From: Bacilli bacterium | Lineage (GTDB): Bacteria > Bacillota_I > Bacilli_A > RFN20 > CAG-826 | Length of the DNA: 5,444 bases | Direction of reading: 5' to 3' | NCBI GenBank assembly: GCA_016302705.1 | Contig: JAEDNC010000054.1 | Coordinates: forward strand, 1-5,444 | Part shown: positions 1 through 4,096 of the stretch, one piece after another | How positions within the stretch are numbered: position 1 is the stretch's first letter | How the letters are laid out: each line of letters begins with the position of its first letter | Program-made: the position numbers and the translations under genes | Notes under the pieces: generated by a model | Told to the model about the DNA's origin: nothing | Database searches by the model: none | What the model saw: only the letters and a program-made list of their open reading frames with translations

Positions 1-75
1 CTCCCAAGATTCTCGGTTGAAAAAGCTATTGCTGGCCGTATTTGGGGAGAACCAATAACAATTATAGAAGCATAA
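1..75 (+). CDS. 3' end of an unidentified protein gene (24 codons, partial)
   Basis: Frame 1 is open from the window edge to TAA at 73-75, which is followed directly by an in-frame TGA at 76-78 (tandem stop). The visible tail begins LPRFSVEKAIAGR and ends IWGEPITIIEA. I do not recognise the family. The residue mix looks protein-like, and neither strand offers a better reading here, but 24 open codons alone are weak statistical support. The dyad that begins 6 bases after the stop, and the further dyads up to 235, would suit the end of a mobile element or simply a transcription end. Nothing in the tail itself identifies a transposase. Confidence 0.45.
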   Translation, partial: LPRFSVEKAIAGRIWGEPITIIEA

Positions 76-80
76 TGACT

Positions 81-116
81 AGGGGCTGTTAAGAAATTAA
101 ATTCTTAACGGGCTCT
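81..116. repeat. 15-bp imperfect inverted repeat (stem-loop)
   Basis: GTTAAGAA (88-95) and TTCTTAAC (102-109) are perfect complements around a 6-base loop, ATTAAA. The pairing extends outward through AGGGGCT (81-87) and GGGCTCT (110-116) with two G-T pairs and one G-G mismatch. No T-tract follows on either strand, so it is not a standard intrinsic terminator. It sits 6 bases after the stop of the gene ending at 75. It could be an RNA 3'-end structure, a protein-binding site, or a terminal structure of an insertion element. Confidence 0.6.
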
Positions 117-126
117 GCGAGATAAA

Positions 127-173
127 TTGGGGTTTTGTGGGTTTTGATAGAAAAAATACACAAAAAAGCCCAA
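127..173. repeat. Imperfect inverted repeat with G/T-rich left arm
   Basis: TTGGGGTTTTGTG (127-139) is nearly complementary to CACAAAAAAGCCCAA (159-173), with a two-base bulge in the A-run and one G-G mismatch. The loop is about 19 bases. It lies between two other dyads (81-116 and 200-234). Part of the match comes from low-complexity A and T runs, so it is less convincing than its neighbours. Confidence 0.4.
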
Positions 174-199
174 CATCTAATGGGGTCAAAAAGAAAAAT

Positions 200-235
200 A
201 AAAGGGTTGGAAGATCGAAAATTTCAATCCTTTTT
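200..235. terminator. Candidate bidirectional intrinsic terminator
   Basis: AAAAGGGTTGGAA (200-212) pairs with TTTCAATCCTTTT (222-234) through 13 base pairs, two of them G-T, around a 9-base loop. TTTTT (231-235) closes the plus-strand side, although most of it lies within the stem. On the minus strand the hairpin is followed by TTTTATTTTTC. It could end transcripts coming from the partial gene at 1-75 or from the minus-strand remnant at 322-442. The GC content of the stem is low, so its strength is uncertain. Confidence 0.45.
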
Positions 236-321
236 ATATGGTAATTATTTGTTTCTGTTTCGATTAATATAAAGGACTCTTTTTCTCATCCTTTCAAACT
301 TTGGTAACCCATCGCATGCAT

Positions 322-442
322 CTATGGTCTAGATATATCCTTATCTATAGTAATCACATTTTTGCTTGCATTAGGGGCGAAAAAAGTCGCGCTACCAGCT
401 AGTAAAGCAAGCAAAAGCAACGATTTTGTAATTATCTTTTTT
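322..442 (-). pseudogene. Remnant of a secreted-protein gene: signal peptide without a start codon
   Basis: Read on the minus strand, codons from 441 down to 325 give KKIITKSLLLLALLAGS, then ATFFAPNASK and VITIDKDISRP, ending at TAG (322-324). The two lysines, long Leu/Ala core and short polar end are a textbook export signal. GGAGG lies just upstream (450-454). No ATG, GTG or TTG stands at the right distance: the bases between are AAAAAAGAAAAAAG. Adding TG after the A at 442 would restore ATG-AAA-AAG with a 7-base spacer, so a 2-base deletion of the start is the simplest explanation. Only about 39 codons remain before the stop. The mature protein is unidentified. Further open segments lie downstream (248-322 in another frame), consistent with decay. 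A start at ATA or ATT (435 or 432) is possible but unlikely. Confidence 0.5.
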
Positions 443-449
443 CTTTTTT

Positions 450-454
450 CCTCC
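450..454 (-). promoter_or_regulatory. Orphan Shine-Dalgarno (GGAGG) of the remnant gene
   Basis: CCTCC on the plus strand reads GGAGG on the minus strand. It is a strong ribosome binding site with no canonical start codon 5-10 bases downstream. Its position fits the lost start of the signal-peptide remnant at 322-442 and is the main reason to believe that remnant was once translated. Confidence 0.5.
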
Positions 455-514
455 GTATATAAAGATAATTATTGTGTAAGTGATGAAAAAATCCATAAAC
501 CTTATTTTGTTTCG

Positions 515-529
515 ATTGTTCGTAACAAT
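515..529. promoter_or_regulatory. Small palindrome, possible regulator-binding site
   Basis: ATTGTT-CGT-AACAAT is a perfect 6-base inverted repeat with a 3-base spacer. TTGTT/AACAA half-sites with a central CG resemble operators of LacI-type sugar regulators, but the site lies about 80 bases upstream of the proposed -10 of the GH16 gene and is short enough to occur by chance in AT-rich DNA. It lies in the region between the GH16 gene and the minus-strand remnant, so it could have served either direction. Confidence 0.2.
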
Positions 530-607
530 TTTTATTCTTATAAATCATTAATACTTATATCGCTATTTTTGTCACCTTAAAAGAGAGTATTTTTTTATTT
601 CAATATA

Positions 608-616
608 TGTTATATA
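608..616 (+). promoter_or_regulatory. Candidate extended -10 promoter for the GH16 gene
   Basis: TGTTATATA fits an extended -10 (TG-n-TATAAT, five of six in the hexamer). It places transcription start near 623, about 22 bases before the ATG at 645. The matching -35 window (around 588) is only T-rich. An alternative is TAAAAT at 621-626 with TTTCAA at 598-603, but that would leave a very short leader overlapping the ribosome binding site. Confidence 0.35.
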
Positions 617-632
617 TTGGTAAAATTGCATT

Positions 633-639
633 GAGGTGA
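633..639 (+). promoter_or_regulatory. Ribosome binding site of the GH16 gene; decides the start
   Basis: GAGGTGA matches the anti-Shine-Dalgarno well and ends 5 bases before ATG at 645. The in-frame GTG at 636 lies inside this motif, so it cannot be the start it first appears to be. The protein begins MKKNRL. Confidence 0.75.
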
Positions 640-644
640 AGAAT

Positions 645-2111
645 ATGAAGAAGAACAGACTAATAGTTTTATTACCTTTGATATTTACTTCTCTTGCTGG
701 TTGCAATTCAAATAATGGAGGAGGCCAAGGTGGCGGAGGCGGCGAACATAATGACGCAGCATACGATGACACTAGAGAAGATTATTACGACAACGTTGAA
801 TTACGTAACAAGTTTAATAAAGATAACCAATTAAATTTCGACGATGAAATCACTAATGGATTAAATGATTCCGTATGGAACACTCTCGATGGATATTGGG
901 AGAATGGCGGAACCACGCCACATAATGGGGTTCGTAGAAGAAATTTATTCTATACAAAAGATAGTGATGGAAATGGTTATCTCGCTCTTAAAGCAAGAGG
1001 ATTATATAACCAAGAAGATCCTAGCCAAGCTGGTAAACCAGAAGGTGCATGTATCGAAACTAAAAATTCTTTAGGTCCTGGAAGATATGAAGTCTATATG
1101 GCGGCTATGCCTAGAGAAGGTGGAGTTACCGCGATGTGGACATACAAATGCGAAAGCACAGAAGATCAAAGTCAAAACGAAATCGATATCGAAATCGGTG
1201 GCTCTGCTCAATACACAAATTTGTGGTGCACCACTTGGACAACCAAGAATAACAAAGCAACAAAATCTCCAGATGTCAGTGACATCCTCTATATGAACGA
1301 TGGAAAAATCCATAAATACACATTTGACTGGTATACAGATTATGGAGAAAACCATACTGGTAGAGTGGACTGGTTCATCGATGGACATTTTGTCCATAAA
1401 ATTGAAGGTGGAACAGTTACTGATATTGATATGCCAATCTGGTTAGGCATTTGGATGCCATCTTGGGCAGGTAACGCTACTTGGATTGAAGACTATGTCA
1501 TCGTTGACCGTGTCACATATACCGCTTTTGATGAAGACCAATACTTCATTCATAAGCGTGCATATAACACCTATTCTCCATTGGCGCCTTCTCAATCAGG
1601 TATTCAAACAGTTGATTTTGCCTCTATCACGAATGGATTAAATAAATTATCAAACGCTTCATTTGAGCATACCACTCCATACGCGAATAATGACTATTAT
1701 GGATGGAGTCAATTCCAACCAACTCTATTCACTGGTACTCACGAATTCGTAAATGATGCTTCTGATGGTTCTAAAGCGTTCAGAGTCAAAGCAAACACTA
1801 CTAGTGATCCAGAAGCTAATGAAGCATATTACTATCAAAGAATCACCTGTTCTTATGAAGGATTTAAATACAAATTAGAAATCGACGCTAAACTTGATTC
1901 CGCCGATAGCGAAGCTGAAATCATCTTATGGCAAAGAAGACGTTCTAATTCTGGAACAGTCACAAAGACAGTTATCCCAGTTACTTCCACTACATATCAG
2001 CAAATATCTAATGAAATAACAATGTTAGAAAACGCTGGAGCCTTAGATATCTTCCTACATGTCAAAAAAGGTTCTGCAACATTCGATAACGCAAAACTAT
2101 TTAGAATTTAA
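645..2111 (+). CDS. Glycoside hydrolase family 16 lipoprotein with C-terminal carbohydrate-binding-like domain
   Basis: This 488-residue surface enzyme is predicted to hydrolyse beta-glucan-type polysaccharides by the retaining mechanism of GH16. Residues 1-20 are a lipoprotein signal with lipobox LAGC, so Cys20 would be lipidated and the enzyme anchored outside the membrane. A glycine/Asn-rich linker follows (about 21-40). The GH16 domain covers about 65-295. It contains NEIDIEIGG with Glu179 as nucleophile, Asp181 and Glu183 as acid/base, the strand VDWFIDG typical of the family, and closes with VIVDRVTY. The E-x-D-x-E form without the extra residue is the lichenase/xyloglucan-hydrolase type, not the laminarinase type (E-x-D-x-x-E). 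Substrate cannot be fixed from this. Residues about 332-488, with NASFE at the front and a closing segment ATFDNAKLFRI, look like a CBM4/9-type beta-sandwich. The gene appears to be a single-gene transcript with its own promoter, convergent with a sugar-transporter operon. Confidence 0.9.
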   Translation: MKKNRLIVLLPLIFTSLAGCNSNNGGGQGGGGGEHNDAAYDDTREDYYDNVELRNKFNKDNQLNFDDEITNGLNDSVWNTLDGYWENGGTTPHNGVRRRNLFYTKDSDGNGYLALKARGLYNQEDPSQAGKPEGACIETKNSLGPGRYEVYMAAMPREGGVTAMWTYKCESTEDQSQNEIDIEIGGSAQYTNLWCTTWTTKNNKATKSPDVSDILYMNDGKIHKYTFDWYTDYGENHTGRVDWFIDGHFVHKIEGGTVTDIDMPIWLGIWMPSWAGNATWIEDYVIVDRVTYTAFDEDQYFIHKRAYNTYSPLAPSQSGIQTVDFASITNGLNKLSNASFEHTTPYANNDYYGWSQFQPTLFTGTHEFVNDASDGSKAFRVKANTTSDPEANEAYYYQRITCSYEGFKYKLEIDAKLDSADSEAEIILWQRRRSNSGTVTKTVIPVTSTTYQQISNEITMLENAGALDIFLHVKKGSATFDNAKLFRI

Positions 2112-2114
2112 AAC

Positions 2115-2137
2115 AAAGAGTGGTCACCCCACTCTTT
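2115..2137. terminator. Bidirectional intrinsic terminator between convergent genes
   Basis: AAAGAGTGG (2115-2123) and CCACTCTTT (2129-2137) form a perfect 9-bp stem with a 5-base loop TCACC. It starts 3 bases after the GH16 stop and ends 4 bases before the stop of the minus-strand operon. A short T-run follows on the plus strand (TTTTCATTT), and the minus strand reads TTTGTTTT after the stem. It would end both transcripts. Confidence 0.8.
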
Positions 2138-2141
2138 TCAT

Positions 2142-2969
2142 TTATTCTATCGGTTCTTTATAAGTTAATCCTTTTCGATATATCTCTGGATAATCATCAT
2201 TAAGAGTTAAATCAAATATGGAATGCGAATATATTGAGAAGATGAAGATCTCAAATTCAAAATAGAAAAGTAGGCATATCGCTAAAAAGATATATTCAAT
2301 TAAGAAGAAATTAGATGGTAAGAAACTCACTATTTCAATAATTAAAAGAGGAAGTAACACGATTAAGAATATAAGAATATTCCATCCAAACATTCCAAAA
2401 GTAAATCTAATCGCATTATTCATTAATTGACGAGTAGACCCAACATATAAAACACTTTGAGTGAGATAAAAGCCAATAATCATACAAACGACAAAGAAAG
2501 CGACATAAAGGAAACCAATAATTGCTCCTTTAAACACTCCATCAATCGTGTCGGTATACATCACCACTACTTTTGAGTAAGAAAGTAAGAAATAAAATAA
2601 TCCAATAATAAAGAATGCAAATAAACCAGCCTTCCAGTTTTTACTAATCCCATAGAAGAAATCTTTACTGGCGTTTGCGCCTTCTCCAAACGCTAATCTT
2701 TTAGAGAAATATAAAGCGCCTACTACTCCTAAACCAAATATCATCGCTAAAGGGATATAAGGAGAATACGCTAATAAAGAGATTAATAAAAAATTCTCTT
2801 CAGTGGTCACAAAAGCTTGAGAAGTATTAATAAGAACGACCCAAACAATATAAGGCACTAAGAAAATACCAGTGAGTAAAGACACTAACATGAAATCAAA
2901 AAATCTCGTCTTTAGACGATCTTTTAATAATTCGAATCGATTATCAGGGGTTTTGATATTTTGTTCCAT
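2142..2969 (-). CDS. Six-TM membrane protein resembling DUF624/YesL
   Basis: The last gene of the minus-strand operon encodes 275 residues from ATG at 2969. It has about six membrane segments (near 24-48, 71-90, 114-132, 146-170, 195-216, 221-247). The stretch GALYFSKRLAFGE followed by SKDFFYGISKNWKAG (about 84-115) resembles the conserved loop of DUF624, the family of Bacillus YesL, whose genes commonly sit among carbohydrate ABC transporter genes. Its biochemical role is unknown. The protein is longer than YesL (about 210 residues). A TTG at 2984 in the same frame would add 5 residues and overlap the upstream gene by 8 bases. It has AAGTGAT a few bases upstream, whereas ATG at 2969 has only a poor Shine-Dalgarno. 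I prefer the ATG, 7 bases after the upstream stop, but the choice is not settled. The family call is by pattern only. Confidence 0.75.
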   Translation of the reverse strand: MEQNIKTPDNRFELLKDRLKTRFFDFMLVSLLTGIFLVPYIVWVVLINTSQAFVTTEENFLLISLLAYSPYIPLAMIFGLGVVGALYFSKRLAFGEGANASKDFFYGISKNWKAGLFAFFIIGLFYFLLSYSKVVVMYTDTIDGVFKGAIIGFLYVAFFVVCMIIGFYLTQSVLYVGSTRQLMNNAIRFTFGMFGWNILIFLIVLLPLLIIEIVSFLPSNFFLIEYIFLAICLLFYFEFEIFIFSIYSHSIFDLTLNDDYPEIYRKGLTYKEPIE

Positions 2970-2976
2970 GTCCAAA

Positions 2977-3624
2977 TTATACAATCATATCACTTAAAAA
3001 GTAATCTAATACGGAATAACCTAATGTGTGTCCGCCTTCTTTATCAAAATTAGGAGAACCATTATCGACAAGTAAATAATAGTTTTCTTTTTCTTTTCCC
3101 TCTTTAGTGAATTCAATCAAATCTTTGAATTTGTATTTGTTGTTATAGTTGTCATTATTTTTATCAAAGATTTTGATACCATAGGCAACACTTTCAAATT
3201 CAAAAGTCTCAAATTCGCTTACTTTACTCACTTCAGTTTGTAATTCAGATAGAGGGAAGTAATTATATTTAACATAGTCTTGTAAGTCATTCATATTTGT
3301 TTCAGAGAAAATAACATAATCCGCATTTTCTCCATTCGCAGAAAAGTAGTTATAAATATTAATGTCATCTTCAATATATGAATAAATATTCATCTCCACC
3401 AAACCTTGGTCTTTAAATTCTTTTTGAATCTTATTTGAATATTCATAATCTTTTAATCCAAATGCAGCGATAAAAAGATCCACTCTTTCAGTTCTTTTAA
3501 CGTAGAACATCGCCTGGAAGATGAAAAAGAAGATGAAAAAGAAAGCGACAAAAAACACTAATATGGACCAGCCATAATAGTAAAAATATGATTTTCCCTT
3601 CCCAATATCTTTATAAATCTTCAT
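2977..3624 (-). CDS. Membrane-anchored extracytoplasmic protein, weakly like a solute-binding protein
   Basis: This 215-residue protein has a basic N-terminus and one very hydrophobic segment (about 18-42, rich in Phe). The remaining roughly 170 residues are probably outside the membrane, by the positive-inside rule. There is no lipobox or cleavage site, so the segment is an anchor. The outer domain has features reminiscent of extracellular solute-binding proteins: a first strand VDLFIAAFG, ADYVIFSET then NDL and FPLSEL (about 101-127), YGIKIFD (148-154), and NYYLLVDNGSP (181-191). At about 170 residues it is far shorter than a full two-lobe binding protein of 400 or more. It could be a reduced binding domain, a sensor or a transporter accessory. 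Its start overlaps the upstream gene by 14 bases with a weak Shine-Dalgarno, suggesting coupled translation. No confident family assignment. Confidence 0.7.
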   Translation of the reverse strand: MKIYKDIGKGKSYFYYYGWSILVFFVAFFFIFFFIFQAMFYVKRTERVDLFIAAFGLKDYEYSNKIQKEFKDQGLVEMNIYSYIEDDINIYNYFSANGENADYVIFSETNMNDLQDYVKYNYFPLSELQTEVSKVSEFETFEFESVAYGIKIFDKNNDNYNNKYKFKDLIEFTKEGKEKENYYLLVDNGSPNFDKEGGHTLGYSVLDYFLSDMIV

Positions 3625-4096
3625 AACTAACGACCAACGATTGATATGTGACGAATTGATATTCTTTATTCACTTCAAAGTTTGTAGAGTTACTCTCTTC
3701 AACATAGAAGATATACTCTTTGTTATTTTCTTCTAAATCTAAAACCTTTATCTCTTTAGTGGCTACTCCACGGTAATGAGTGATTTTTGAATTAATTGAT
3801 ATCACTCTTCCTTTCGTAGAGAATTTATTGCCACTTAAAGAAGCACGAGAAATCTTAATGAGATTATTGATAGGCACTAAAGAGAGCACAATAAAATATA
3901 AGACAATGCTTGTAGAAACTGTCCAAAGGACAGCAAGCAAGATATTGAATAATATTTTATTGTCTCTACTCGCAAATAAGAAAAGAGGAACACTAATCGC
4001 ACTAGCCAAGAGTAAAACGATGGTAATTCCCCAAATAATATATGTTCGACTTTTCTTTAAATCGGTAATTGTTTGTTGATTAATAAGTTCCTTCAT
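3611..4096 (-). CDS. Two-TM protein with C-terminal beta-rich domain, function unknown
   Basis: This 161-residue protein has a short charged N-terminus (1-18), two membrane segments (about 19-42 and 48-77) and a soluble C-terminal part (about 90-161). The last part alternates short hydrophobic strands with turns, for example KGRVISINSKITHYRG, TKEIKVLDLEE and YIFYVEE, suggesting a small beta-barrel or OB-like fold. With both ends on the same side, and KKSR just before the first segment, the beta domain is likely cytoplasmic. The ATG (4096-4094) shares a base with the TAA of the ATPase gene (TAATG), so translation is probably coupled. Being placed directly behind the ATPase suggests a role with the transporter, but I do not recognise the family. 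Confidence 0.7.
   Translation of the reverse strand: MKELINQQTITDLKKSRTYIIWGITIVLLLASAISVPLFLFASRDNKILFNILLAVLWTVSTSIVLYFIVLSLVPINNLIKISRASLSGNKFSTKGRVISINSKITHYRGVATKEIKVLDLEENNKEYIFYVEESNSTNFEVNKEYQFVTYQSLVVSYEDL

Noticed and set aside
432..548. Minus-strand 38-codon frame from ATG at 548, beginning MIYKNKNCYEQ
   Set aside because: No Shine-Dalgarno near the ATG and no recognisable pattern; it runs through the GGAGG site of the remnant gene. A leader peptide is conceivable but unsupported.
362..580. Plus-strand 72-codon frame starting with TTG
   Set aside because: It has no ribosome binding site, and its first part is the antisense of the signal-peptide remnant, which explains its composition better.
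636..644. GTG at 636 as the start of the GH16 gene
   Set aside because: The GTG lies within the GAGGTGA ribosome binding site, which is ideally spaced for ATG at 645.
76..644. CRISPR array, tRNA or riboswitch in the intergenic region
   Set aside because: There are no regularly spaced direct repeats, no cloverleaf and no recognisable conserved aptamer; only the separate dyads listed.
1071..1397. Minus-strand 108-codon frame inside the GH16 gene
   Set aside because: It is antisense to the catalytic domain, lacks a start signal, and its cysteine-rich content follows from the opposite strand.
849..1643. Repeated hexapeptide ITNGLN at residues 69-74 and 328-333 of the GH16 protein
   Set aside because: The flanking residues do not match and each copy fits the start of a different domain, so it is probably coincidence rather than a duplication.
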